Origin: Dyadobacter luteus
GTDB lineage: Bacteria; Bacteroidota; Bacteroidia; Cytophagales; Spirosomataceae
Direction: 5' to 3'
NCBI RefSeq assembly: GCF_003383615.1
Contig: NZ_QNUL01000001.1
Span: forward strand, 620,001-684,000
DNA length: 64,000 nt
Both the position numbers and the translations under genes were made by a program. This document shows, piece by piece, positions 27,690 to 36,260 of the stretch. The notes under the pieces are model-generated. The model saw only the letters and a program-made list of their open reading frames with translations, was not told the origin of the DNA and did no database searches. Position 1 is the first letter of the stretch; every line of letters begins with the position of its first letter.

Positions 27690-27729
27690 ACTACTTGACT
27701 AATCCTAAACACTTTACTTTTCATAAATT

Positions 27730-30273
27730 ATGAAGCTTGCTCTTGCCTTTCTACTTCTCATTTTGTTTGTCGCTCCAATCGCTTATTCTCAAAAGTCTAA
27801 TGATGTATATGTCGATAAAGGCGGCGTGATGCGCTGGGGTAACACGAAGGAGGAAGTAAAAGGGTTTGGAGTAAATTACACGGTTCCTTTCGCTTATGCC
27901 TACCGCGTGGCAAAGCAATTGAATGTATCTCCGGAAAAGGCCATTGACGACGATGTTTACCATTTTTCCAGGCTGGGTTTTGACCTTTACCGAGTTCACG
28001 TCTGGGACACAGAAATAAGCGATACGCTAGGCAATCTGCTGGAAAATGAGCATTTGAGACTGCTGGATTATGCATTGAAAAAAATGAAAGATCGTGGCAT
28101 CAGGTTTGTGCTCACGCCCATCGCGTACTGGGGAAATGGCTGGCCGGAAAAGGATGAAAAAACGCCGGGATTTTCAAGAAAATATGGAAAAGCAGCTTGT
28201 CTGACCAATCCGGATGCCATTAAAGCGCAACAAAATTACCTGTATCAGTTCCTGAATCATGTCAATCCTTACACCGGTGTCGCCTACAAAAACGAGCCGG
28301 ACCTGATCGCCTTTGAAATCAGTAACGAGCCGCAACATGGCGGGAGAGCCAGCGACGTAACTGCATTTATCAATGGAATGGTAGGCTCGATGAGAAAGAC
28401 GGGTTGCGCAAAGCCGGTCTTTTATAACATCAGCCACAGTATTCACCTGGCGCAAGGTTACTTCGATGCTGATATTCAGGGTGGTACATTTCAATGGTAT
28501 CCCACAGGTTTGCAGGCTAAGCATGAAATAATGGGAAATTTGCTACCAAATGTGGACGACTACAAAATTCCATTTGCTGCCAATCCCAGGTTCAAACAAA
28601 TGGCGAAGATCGTCTATGAATTTGATGCTGCTGATGTAGGGCGCTCCTACATTTATCCAGCCATGGCGCGCAGTTTCCGTACAGCAGGCATGCAGCTTGC
28701 CACGCACTTTGCCTATGACCCAACCTACTTCGCCTACGCCAATACGGAATATGACACGCATTACATGAACCTGATTTACACGCCGCAGAAAGCGCTCAGC
28801 CTTAAAATCGCATCGGAAGTTTTTCACAATATTCCGCTGTACAAAGACTTTGGCAAATTCCCCGCAGATACATCCTTTGGGGATTTCAGGGTGAGTTACG
28901 GGCAGGACCTGGCGGAAATGGTTACAAAGGATAAATTTATTTATACCAATCATACAACTACCGTTCCTGAAAACACCGAAGCATTAGAACATATCAGTGG
29001 TTCAGGTAATTCCACGGTTGTGAAATACGAAGGAACAGGCGCTTACTTTCTGGATAAACTTGAAAAGGGCGTCTGGCGAATGGAAGTTTTGCCAGATGCG
29101 ATCTGGGTGCAGGACCCATTTGGCTATAATAGCCTCGATAAAGTCCTGGCTGTGATCAACTGGCGTCAATGGCCGATGTCTGTGCGTGTACCCGATTTAG
29201 GAGATGATTTTGAGATCAGACCACTGAATAAGGGAAATGACGCCAAAATTTTCAATACTAAAAATCAGACTTTTAACATTACGCCAGGCGCTTATATGCT
29301 GGTAAAAAAAGGCGCTTCCAATAAATTGACTTCGGCCAGCAAATGGAAAAATATCACATTGAATGAATTCGTGGCCCCCGCAACGACACTCGAAAAAACG
29401 TATGTACTTCATTCTCCGGTTAAAGAGGTTTCGGCTGGCGAAGATGTGCGTGTCAAAGTACAGATCGTTTCCCTGAAACAGCCGGAAGCTGCCCGCATAA
29501 AACTGCTTGTTAAAGGTGTAAAGCCTGTGGATCTGGCGTTGGAGCACACTGGCGGTTATCAATACGCGGGCACAATTCCGGCGGAATTTTTAAAAGGCGA
29601 TGTCGTGAATTACTGCATTTTGGTTAGGGAAAACGGGATAGAAAAACAGTATCCCTCTGAACAGGAAAATATCAAAGATTGGAACAATGAGGTGGATAAA
29701 CTGTTCGAAACACACATTCTGCCAAAATCTTCACCGATAAATTTATTTAGTGCAGCAGCGGATCATGAGCAATTATTAAGACCTTATCTGAAAACATCGC
29801 GATTGAATCCAGTACCAGAAATGGGAACTTCTGAATTGAGCATATACCCCGAAAAAGCGGAACAGTACGCAATGCGATACAATTTTAAAAACAACATAGC
29901 GGGACGCAAATCTGATGTTTTATCTAAAACAAAGTTAGTCTTTCACGGCCGCGCACTCAACGAAAAACCTTGCACCATTGAGCTTGTGTTAATCGGTAAG
30001 GATGGATCGGTATATGGCGCGACATTAAACGTAAAACCGGAAAGCAGTGCGTATGCTATGTTACTTGCCGATCTTAAAAAAACAGATTTCATCAGCCTTC
30101 CGCGCCCTTACCCTGGATTTCTACCCTACTCTATAAACACCACCCCGGAGGCCGGCAAGCTTGATTTAAGCAACATTGAGACTTTGCAAATTGTATTGCT
30201 CCCTGCGCAAACGGCTGGTCAGAATCAAAAACCACTTGCTGGTATTGCGATTCAAAATGTAACTTTGGAATGA
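27730..30273 (+). CDS. GH5-like (clan GH-A) glycoside hydrolase with C-terminal beta domains
   Basis: This 847-residue secreted enzyme has a signal peptide (1-20, FLLLILFVAPIAYS). The N-terminal barrel (about 25-385) has the order of clan GH-A: GVNY near the start, YRVHVWDTEISD, the acid/base glutamate E200 in FEISNEPQHGG, and a candidate nucleophile E297 in KIVYEFDAADVG. The remaining 460 residues hold two or more beta-rich modules (about 400-540 and 540-640, the latter Ig-like: PVKEVSAGEDVRVKVQIVSL) and a C-terminal sandwich resembling a carbohydrate-binding fold. It lies between SusD and GH115, so it probably acts on the same hemicellulose. Exact subfamily and substrate are not determinable by eye. 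Confidence 0.8.
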   Translation: MKLALAFLLLILFVAPIAYSQKSNDVYVDKGGVMRWGNTKEEVKGFGVNYTVPFAYAYRVAKQLNVSPEKAIDDDVYHFSRLGFDLYRVHVWDTEISDTLGNLLENEHLRLLDYALKKMKDRGIRFVLTPIAYWGNGWPEKDEKTPGFSRKYGKAACLTNPDAIKAQQNYLYQFLNHVNPYTGVAYKNEPDLIAFEISNEPQHGGRASDVTAFINGMVGSMRKTGCAKPVFYNISHSIHLAQGYFDADIQGGTFQWYPTGLQAKHEIMGNLLPNVDDYKIPFAANPRFKQMAKIVYEFDAADVGRSYIYPAMARSFRTAGMQLATHFAYDPTYFAYANTEYDTHYMNLIYTPQKALSLKIASEVFHNIPLYKDFGKFPADTSFGDFRVSYGQDLAEMVTKDKFIYTNHTTTVPENTEALEHISGSGNSTVVKYEGTGAYFLDKLEKGVWRMEVLPDAIWVQDPFGYNSLDKVLAVINWRQWPMSVRVPDLGDDFEIRPLNKGNDAKIFNTKNQTFNITPGAYMLVKKGASNKLTSASKWKNITLNEFVAPATTLEKTYVLHSPVKEVSAGEDVRVKVQIVSLKQPEAARIKLLVKGVKPVDLALEHTGGYQYAGTIPAEFLKGDVVNYCILVRENGIEKQYPSEQENIKDWNNEVDKLFETHILPKSSPINLFSAAADHEQLLRPYLKTSRLNPVPEMGTSELSIYPEKAEQYAMRYNFKNNIAGRKSDVLSKTKLVFHGRALNEKPCTIELVLIGKDGSVYGATLNVKPESSAYAMLLADLKKTDFISLPRPYPGFLPYSINTTPEAGKLDLSNIETLQIVLLPAQTAGQNQKPLAGIAIQNVTLE

Positions 30274-30358
30274 CGTAACGGGTGAGAAAACATCGCTTTC
30301 AATATATTTTGCACCTAGGAGTGATAGGCTCCATTTTATCGCCTTCAAAAAACGATTC

Positions 30359-33310
30359 ATGAAACAAATCTTCTTAAAGCGTATTACAATTCACATTCTC
30401 ATGTCAGTATGCCTGCCAATTGTCGCAAGCGCAGCACAGTTTGAATTGGTAACGGCGAAAAACAAAGTCACGATTTACTATCAAAAAGGGGAATACAAAC
30501 TTGATTCGATAACCGCGCATTTACTTGCCTCAGACATTGAGCTCGTCAGCGGGTATCAGCCCAAAGTTCTCACTGATATTTCAAATGCCAAAGGCAATAT
30601 CATTATCATCGGAAGAGCTGAATCAGCGCTGGTTAAGAATGTGGGAAACAAAGCTTTCGATCCCGCGATTAAAGGAAAGTGGGAATCTTATTCTCTGCGG
30701 TTTTTATCGAAACCGTCGGCGAACATCGCTAATGCACTGATCATTGCCGGAAGTGATGCCCGTGGAACGGCGTACGGCGTTTTTTCTGTGTCAGAAAAAA
30801 TTGGTGTGACGCCCTGGTACTGGTGGGCCGATGCAAAGCCGAAAATGCAGAAATCCCTTGTCATAGATGGTGTGGATTTTACCTCTAAAACGCCATCAGT
30901 AAAATTTAGGGGTATTTTTATCAATGACGAAGATTGGGGCTTACAGCCATGGGCTGCAAAAACCTTTGAACCCGAGACAAAAGACATAGGTCCTAAGACT
31001 TATGCGAAGGTATTCGAGCTGCTTCTGCGTCTGAAAGCCAATCTGATCTGGCCTGCGATGCATCCGAGCACAAAAGCTTTTTACCATTACCCCGGAAATA
31101 TCAAAGTAGCGGAAGACTATCAGATCGTAGTAGGTTCTTCACATGCGGAACCTATGTTGAGAAATAACGTGAGCGAGTGGAATCAGAAAGAAATGGGACG
31201 CTTTAACTACCTGACAAATAAGAAAAAGGTAGACGAATACTGGGAATCCCGCATCAAAGAAAGTAGTAAGATCAATGGTATTTACACGACCGGAATGCGC
31301 GGAATCCATGACGGCGCGATGGAAGGTGTAAAAACAATGGAGGAAACCGTTCCTCTGATGGACACCATCATCCGGGCTCAGCGGAATATGCTCAAAAAGT
31401 ATGTGAATGAGAGCATTACCAAGGTTCCGCAGGTATTTACACCATACAAAGAGGTACTTGAAATTTATGATGCAGGCCTTAAAGTTCCTGACGACATCAC
31501 GCTGGTGTGGCCTGATGACAATTACGGATACATTCAACGGCTGAGTAATGCTCAGGAGAATAGGCGATCAGGTGGTTCCGGCGTCTATTACCATGCTTCC
31601 TATTGGGGCAGGCCTCACGATTATTTATGGCTTAACACCACACATCCCGCGCACATGCGTGAGGAAATGACAAAGGCTTTTGCAATGAATGCCAGGCAGC
31701 TATGGGTTTTAAATGTGGGTGATATTAAGCCTGCTGAGTATGCCACGCAGCTTTTTCTGGATATGGCTTATAACATCGAGCCATTCGAAAACTCAGCTTT
31801 TTTAATGACGCATTTACAAAATTGGTTATCAACGATTTTTGGGGATAAGCAGTCAGCATCAGCAGCAAAAGCGCTTTGGCATTACTATGACCTCGCTTTC
31901 GAGCGTAAGCCGGAATACATGGGTTGGAGCCAGACGGAGCCTACTACCGGAGTAAAATTCACTGCCTATAATCATCTGTTTTACAATGATCAGGCGCAGC
32001 TGAGAATGGACGCCTATGACCAGCTGCTTGCACAGGTAAAGGACATCGGGACAAATATTGCAGCCAAAGACAAGGATGCTTTTTACGAGCTTGTGGAATA
32101 CCCCGTAAAAGGTGCCGCGTGGATAAACAAGAAATTCCTTTTTCGAGACAAGGCCTTCATTTATGCCAGTCAAGGAAGACTAAGCGCTGCGTATTATACT
32201 TCGCTGTCGGGCGGGGCTCAGGAGAAAATTGCCGCAGAAACCCTTTATTATAACACAAAGCTTGCCAATGGCAAATGGAATGGTATGATGGACATGTTCC
32301 CCCGCAAGCTTCCTGTCTTTGATGTACCGGATTTTAATTTACCTCTAAAGAAGAGTTTGCCCGCTTTTTGTGCAGTTCCCGAAGGATACAATCAAGCTGA
32401 TTCGACAACGGATCTCGGCACGTCCCGCGCAACGATACTTCCTGAATTTAACAAATGGAACAAGCAAAGATATTTTATTGACGTTTTCCTGACACAGAAA
32501 GTAAAAAGAACATTCACGGTCAAAGTGTCTGAAAAATGGATTAGCGTAAGCAATAGTCAGGGTGACCTGACACCAGACGGGCTTAACAGCCAGCAGCGCA
32601 TTTGGGTAGAAATTGACTGGAACAAAGCACCTGTACAAGCGTCATTGAAAGGGACTATCATTGTTGAAAGCGGTGATGATCGATATACCTTTGCTGTTAC
32701 AGCCAACAATGCCCATGTGAAGGAGCTCGAAAATTTTAAAGGACATATAGAGGCTGCCCATTACCTATCCATTCCTGCTGCGGACTACACTGCGGTAAAA
32801 AACACAAGATCCCTGCACTGGAGTGTCATTGAAGGATTGGGTTCCCACGGCCGATCGCTGGAATCATTACCGCTGGTTGAAGAAGCCGGAGAAGGCTATT
32901 TGGATACGCTTAAAGTGAAAAGTAATCCTGTTGTCGAATATGATTTTTTTACATTCAGCCAATCGCCGGCCGACATTACCGTCAGCACGTTACCTACCTA
33001 TCCGATAAACAAAAACTTTGAACTACGCTACGGTGTGAGCATTGATGGCGGTCCTGTAACAATTTTCAATTTCAGAACTATTGGACGAAGTGATGAATGG
33101 AAAAAGAATGTACTGAGCAATTCGGCGCAACGTACTTTTAAGGTACCGGACCTGAAAGCGGGCAAACACAAGCTGCAAATTTACATGATCGATCCTGGCG
33201 TGATACTCATGCAGATATTCATTGATTTGGGTGTGGAGCAGCCATTCTACGGATCACTTTCGTTAAATGATATGCAGGCACGAAAACAGCAATCGTTTCA
33301 AACACATTAA
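30359..33310 (+). CDS. GH115 alpha-glucuronidase, secreted
   Basis: This 983-residue family GH115 enzyme removes (4-O-methyl-)glucuronic acid side chains from xylan. Signal peptide 1-24 (ending IVASAAQ). The N-terminal GH20-like domain (VSGYQPKVLTD, GTAYGVFSVSEKIGVTPWYWWADAKP) is followed by the catalytic barrel with the family block FRGIFINDEDWGLQPWA, then LLLRLKANLIWPAMHPSTKAF, VWPDDNYGYIQRLS, GGSGVYYHASYWGRPHDYLW and LWVLNVGDIKP. Helical and beta-sandwich C-terminal domains follow (about 540-975). Length and order agree with the family. It closes the susC-susD-GH5 series and is the strongest evidence that the locus targets glucuronoxylan. Confidence 0.95.
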   Translation: MKQIFLKRITIHILMSVCLPIVASAAQFELVTAKNKVTIYYQKGEYKLDSITAHLLASDIELVSGYQPKVLTDISNAKGNIIIIGRAESALVKNVGNKAFDPAIKGKWESYSLRFLSKPSANIANALIIAGSDARGTAYGVFSVSEKIGVTPWYWWADAKPKMQKSLVIDGVDFTSKTPSVKFRGIFINDEDWGLQPWAAKTFEPETKDIGPKTYAKVFELLLRLKANLIWPAMHPSTKAFYHYPGNIKVAEDYQIVVGSSHAEPMLRNNVSEWNQKEMGRFNYLTNKKKVDEYWESRIKESSKINGIYTTGMRGIHDGAMEGVKTMEETVPLMDTIIRAQRNMLKKYVNESITKVPQVFTPYKEVLEIYDAGLKVPDDITLVWPDDNYGYIQRLSNAQENRRSGGSGVYYHASYWGRPHDYLWLNTTHPAHMREEMTKAFAMNARQLWVLNVGDIKPAEYATQLFLDMAYNIEPFENSAFLMTHLQNWLSTIFGDKQSASAAKALWHYYDLAFERKPEYMGWSQTEPTTGVKFTAYNHLFYNDQAQLRMDAYDQLLAQVKDIGTNIAAKDKDAFYELVEYPVKGAAWINKKFLFRDKAFIYASQGRLSAAYYTSLSGGAQEKIAAETLYYNTKLANGKWNGMMDMFPRKLPVFDVPDFNLPLKKSLPAFCAVPEGYNQADSTTDLGTSRATILPEFNKWNKQRYFIDVFLTQKVKRTFTVKVSEKWISVSNSQGDLTPDGLNSQQRIWVEIDWNKAPVQASLKGTIIVESGDDRYTFAVTANNAHVKELENFKGHIEAAHYLSIPAADYTAVKNTRSLHWSVIEGLGSHGRSLESLPLVEEAGEGYLDTLKVKSNPVVEYDFFTFSQSPADITVSTLPTYPINKNFELRYGVSIDGGPVTIFNFRTIGRSDEWKKNVLSNSAQRTFKVPDLKAGKHKLQIYMIDPGVILMQIFIDLGVEQPFYGSLSLNDMQARKQQSFQTH

Positions 33311-34000
33311 AACGAAACCGACGAGAACTCCTGAAAAACATCATATCCGTACCTCAGGATCATCAACGATACAACGACCAAAAATATTTTTCGGACAAAT
33401 CCATTTCCTTCGCGTAAGGCCATTCTGCTGCCAATCATATTTCCGGCAATGTTAAACACAGCCATCATTAACCCAATACCCAATAGAAAATTTCCATGTC
33501 GGATAAAAACCAGCAATGCCGAAATATTTGTGACAGAGTTAATAAGTTTTGTATAACCAGAAGCAGTTAAAAGTCAAATTTGAGCGATAGGACAAAACCC
33601 AGCATCAGAAAACTACCTGTTCCCGGGCCAAAGAATCCGCCGTAGATACCGACGACCAGACCAATCACCGATCCTAACAACAGCTGCTTCGCAAATGGAA
33701 GCACCCTGGTTTGGGCGGCTGCGAGATTTTTGTTTGTATAAACATAGATCAGCATCGCAAACTTTCGCGCCTAAAAAGGAAGCTGCAAATGCAGCCAGAC
33801 TGACTACAAGCAGGAGCCGGTAATCAAACCGGATACACTTGCTCTACTGATACGCCGCCACTGCTGCTCCTGAAATGGCGGCGATCTTGTTGGTACCAAA
33901 AAGCATAGCCACCGCCTTATCCGGAAACGCGATCAGGAGCGCCGGAATCTGTATCAAACCTCCCTTCCTACCATAGCATTAATAAATCCCGCTAAAAAGC
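33307..34000 (-). pseudogene. decayed TauE/SafE-family sulfite exporter-like permease
   Basis: Pieces of one permease are spread over different frames on the minus strand: AGFINAMVG, LIQIPALLIAFPDKAVAM, LFGTNKIAAISGAAVAAYQ, then YRLLLVVSLAAFAASFLGAK, QLLLGSVIGLVVGIYGGFFGPG, and IGLMMAVFNIAGNMIGSRMA with a C-terminal KIFLVVVSLMILRYGYDV. The order and the two-fold GGFFGPGTGS-type repeat match TauE/SafE proteins. At least three frameshifts or stops break it. Its 5' end overlaps the OYE stop, so the start is lost or buried. Confidence 0.75.
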
Positions 34001-35062
34001 CAGTTGATACTGTTTCGGTACCGGAATTTCTGATCCTAATTTTCGTGCCGCTTCCAACGGGAAATAGGGATTTCTTAAAAACTCCCGCCCAACAAACACA
34101 AGGTCAGCATCGCTGTTGGCCAGTATCGTTTCTGCTTGTTCTGCGTTCGTAATCATGCCTACTGTACCCACATATAAAGTATCTCTCACTTCACGTTTGA
34201 TAGCACTTGCAAAAGGCAATTGATATCCCGGCCCGGAAACAATTCTAGCGCCAGGAACAGTTCCTCCGCTCGATATATCGATGATATCTATACCCGCTTG
34301 CGACAGCAGCTTGCTCAACCAAACAGAATCATCAACCGTCCAGCCTTGCTCCATCCAATCGGTAGCGGATATACGTACAGCGATTGGGAGCTCCTGAGGC
34401 CACACTTCTTTTACACGCTCGATGATCTCGAACAAAAGTCTGGCGCGGTTTTCACGGCTTCCACCATATTGATCGGTACGCTGGTTAGGAATTGGAGATA
34501 AAAACTCATTGATTAAGTAACCATGCGCAGCGTGAATTTCAATCAGTTCAAAACCGGCTTTCAAAGCTCTTTGTGCAGCGTCGGCAAAGGATTGGATGAT
34601 TTCATCGATATCCTGTTGGGACATTTCACGGGGTGTTTGCATGATCGGCGAGAATGGAATCGCCGAAGGCGCAACGGTTTGCCAGCCATCTTCATCTTCC
34701 GGCATCAGCGCACGACTTTCACTGCCCAGCGCCCAGGTACTGCCTTTTCTGCCCGAATGTGCCAGTTGGATCGCTGCTACACTTCCACTGCTTTTAATAA
34801 ACGAAGCGATTTTTGCCAAGGGGGCAATATGCTCATCTTTCCATATTCCCAGATCGCCGACTCCTATCCGACCGTCAGCACGAATAGCTGTTGCTTCAAG
34901 CGTTACTGCTCCAGCACCTCCCATTGCCCTGGATCCATAATGTACCAAATGCCAGTCGGTGGCGAAACCATCTGTTGCAGAATACATACACATGGGTGAG
35001 GTCACAACACGGTTTCTAAACGATATTGATTTGATAGTTAAGGGACTAAATAACTTTGACAT
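33992..35062 (-). CDS. NADH:flavin oxidoreductase, Old Yellow Enzyme family (YqjM/NamA-like)
   Basis: This 356-residue FMN-dependent ene-reductase reduces activated C=C bonds of enals, enones and nitro compounds. The YqjM-class features are present: SPMCMYSA with the redox-tuning cysteine (C25) and tyrosine, IQLAHSGRKGS, the substrate-binding histidine pair in EIHAAHGYLINEFLSP, RISATDW, and the FMN phosphate site VGTVGMIT/DLVFVGREFLRNPYFPLEAA. Cytoplasmic, no signal. It follows two NTF2-like genes on the same strand, but a 9-bp-stem hairpin lies between, so co-transcription would be partial. The neighbouring ADH and SDR suggest a cluster handling reactive carbonyls; this is inference. Confidence 0.93.
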   Translation of the reverse strand: MSKLFSPLTIKSISFRNRVVTSPMCMYSATDGFATDWHLVHYGSRAMGGAGAVTLEATAIRADGRIGVGDLGIWKDEHIAPLAKIASFIKSSGSVAAIQLAHSGRKGSTWALGSESRALMPEDEDGWQTVAPSAIPFSPIMQTPREMSQQDIDEIIQSFADAAQRALKAGFELIEIHAAHGYLINEFLSPIPNQRTDQYGGSRENRARLLFEIIERVKEVWPQELPIAVRISATDWMEQGWTVDDSVWLSKLLSQAGIDIIDISSGGTVPGARIVSGPGYQLPFASAIKREVRDTLYVGTVGMITNAEQAETILANSDADLVFVGREFLRNPYFPLEAARKLGSEIPVPKQYQLAF

Positions 35063-35081
35063 AATCTTACTTTTATAAATA

Positions 35082-35120
35082 AAAGCATTACTGGCAGTGA
35101 ATCATCACCAATAATGCTTT
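35082..35120. terminator. hairpin between NTF2-like gene and OYE gene
   Basis: AAAGCATTA (35082-35090) and TAATGCTTT (35112-35120) give a 9-bp stem directly after the NTF2-like stop on the minus strand, with a T-rich stretch (TATTTATAAAAG) following it. It is a likely terminator or attenuator before the OYE gene. Confidence 0.55.
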
Positions 35121-35134
35121 ATAAAATTTACTTT

Positions 35135-35521
35135 TTATTTGCTGTACAGGTGGAATAATTTTGCAATAACTTTCCATTCTCCATCTACTTGAATCAATGA
35201 GTGGTAATCGGTAAAGTCCTCATCAGCGGCATCACTTTCCATCTCAACACGCACAAATGCTGTGGTAGGTGTTTTATGCAGTACTGACAGATGTGTCTTG
35301 ATGTGAGGAGCGGAACCGAATTTTTCTATATAAGCGTATAGATTTTCAATGCTGCCCTCGGACAAACCTTCCGGTAAATGTCCGTACATGACAGCATCTT
35401 TATGGAATGTCTTTTTCAATTGTTCCACATCGCCTGTCCTTAATCCCTCTACATATCCCTGTACTACCGCCAATACATCATCATAATCCTGAACGCTATT
35501 GATATTCTTATTTGCAACCAT
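35135..35521 (-). CDS. NTF2-like (SnoaL/lumazine-binding-type) protein
   Basis: This 128-residue single-domain protein of the NTF2-like cone fold has an N-terminal helix SVQDYDDVLAVVQGYVEGLRTGDVEQLKKTFHKDAVMYGHLPEG and a core ending FTDYHSLIQVDGEWKVIAKLFHLYSK. This is the usual pattern of 'putative lumazine-binding' DUF4440/SnoaL relatives. No signal peptide. Its stop-to-start distance from the lipoprotein NTF2 gene is 5 bp, so they are co-translated. No catalytic residues can be assigned. Confidence 0.8.
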   Translation of the reverse strand: MVANKNINSVQDYDDVLAVVQGYVEGLRTGDVEQLKKTFHKDAVMYGHLPEGLSEGSIENLYAYIEKFGSAPHIKTHLSVLHKTPTTAFVRVEMESDAADEDFTDYHSLIQVDGEWKVIAKLFHLYSK

Positions 35522-35526
35522 TATCT

Positions 35527-36000
35527 CTACTTTTTAACGTGATAAACTTTACTTACAATTTTCCACAGATCGCCATCTTTGACCAGGGTAAACATATCAG
35601 CAAATTTGCTTGGGCCGAATTGTGACTCAATGCGGACAATAGCCACATCTTCTGCCACATCCAGGGTGGTGAGTTCGTAACTTGCTTCCATAGGTTGCCA
35701 AGTATCGAATCCATCAAATAAAGCCTGAATCGGTACACTTTTTAATTTACCATCTTCTGTCCAGGACATTGTTGCAGTCGGTGAAAATGCTTCCGCTGCG
35801 ATTCTACCACTGGCTTTCCGCCCACCCTCCACATACAAATCGATTGCATGTAGTATACCTTGTTTTTCCTGCTGTGAAACTTCCATAATTTGGTTATTTT
35901 TAATTTTGTTTTTATTCATACTACTTGTGCACGATACCCAAAGAAATGGTAATAATGCCAATGCTAAAACCCATTTTCTACTCCTGGCCATATTGTACAA
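35527..36000 (-). CDS. NTF2-like lipoprotein
   Basis: This 157-residue protein is a paralogue of the next gene with an added lipoprotein signal (VLALALLPFLWVSCTSSMNKN). The fold region, QGILHAIDLYVEGGRKASGRIAAEAFSPTATMSWTEDGKL through VKDGDLWKIVSKVYHVKK, parallels its neighbour closely, so a tandem duplication with a change of location is likely. An internal ATG after the signal (MEVSQQEKQG) could give a cytoplasmic form. It is first in the transcript and is preceded by an AraC-type operator and TAnnTTTG promoter. Confidence 0.8.
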   Translation of the reverse strand: MYNMARSRKWVLALALLPFLWVSCTSSMNKNKIKNNQIMEVSQQEKQGILHAIDLYVEGGRKASGRIAAEAFSPTATMSWTEDGKLKSVPIQALFDGFDTWQPMEASYELTTLDVAEDVAIVRIESQFGPSKFADMFTLVKDGDLWKIVSKVYHVKK

Positions 36001-36054
36001 TTTTCCTACTTAACTATTTTATTTTCAACTATTTGATAGTTTTTATTTGTTTTA

Positions 36055-36122
36055 CAAAATTACATCTAACCAAAGAGACAAAGTATTCTGTTCAGCTCAA
36101 ATAATCTTTCTATTTGGTCCAA
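36055..36122 (-). promoter_or_regulatory. AraC-type operator and promoter of the NTF2-OYE genes
   Basis: Minus-strand order: distal TTGGACCAAA (36122-36113), proximal TTGAGCTGAA (36100-36091), -7 box TAATTTTG (36062-36055). The two sites are 22 bp apart and the proximal site ends 36 bp from the box end. The same spacings occur at 39003-39071 and 52421-52488. Confidence 0.7.
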
Positions 36123-36212
36123 TTTGATGAGTTTAAAAAGTGACATTTACTTCTGAATAGGTGATGTTTACCAGGTCAGATTGATCCGAAATAAATACAG
36201 TTGCCTATAAAA

Positions 36213-36241
36213 AAAGCCTCACCAAAATTTGGCAAGGCTTT
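36213..36241. terminator. terminator after the zinc ADH gene
   Basis: AAAGCCT (36213-36219) pairs with AGGCTTT (36235-36241), and inside it CCAAA pairs with TTTGG. It lies 20 bp past the ADH stop; on the minus strand the downstream side is a T-run (TTTTTTTATAGG). A good factor-independent terminator. Confidence 0.75.
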
Positions 36242-36260
36242 ACGATCCGGCAACTATCAA

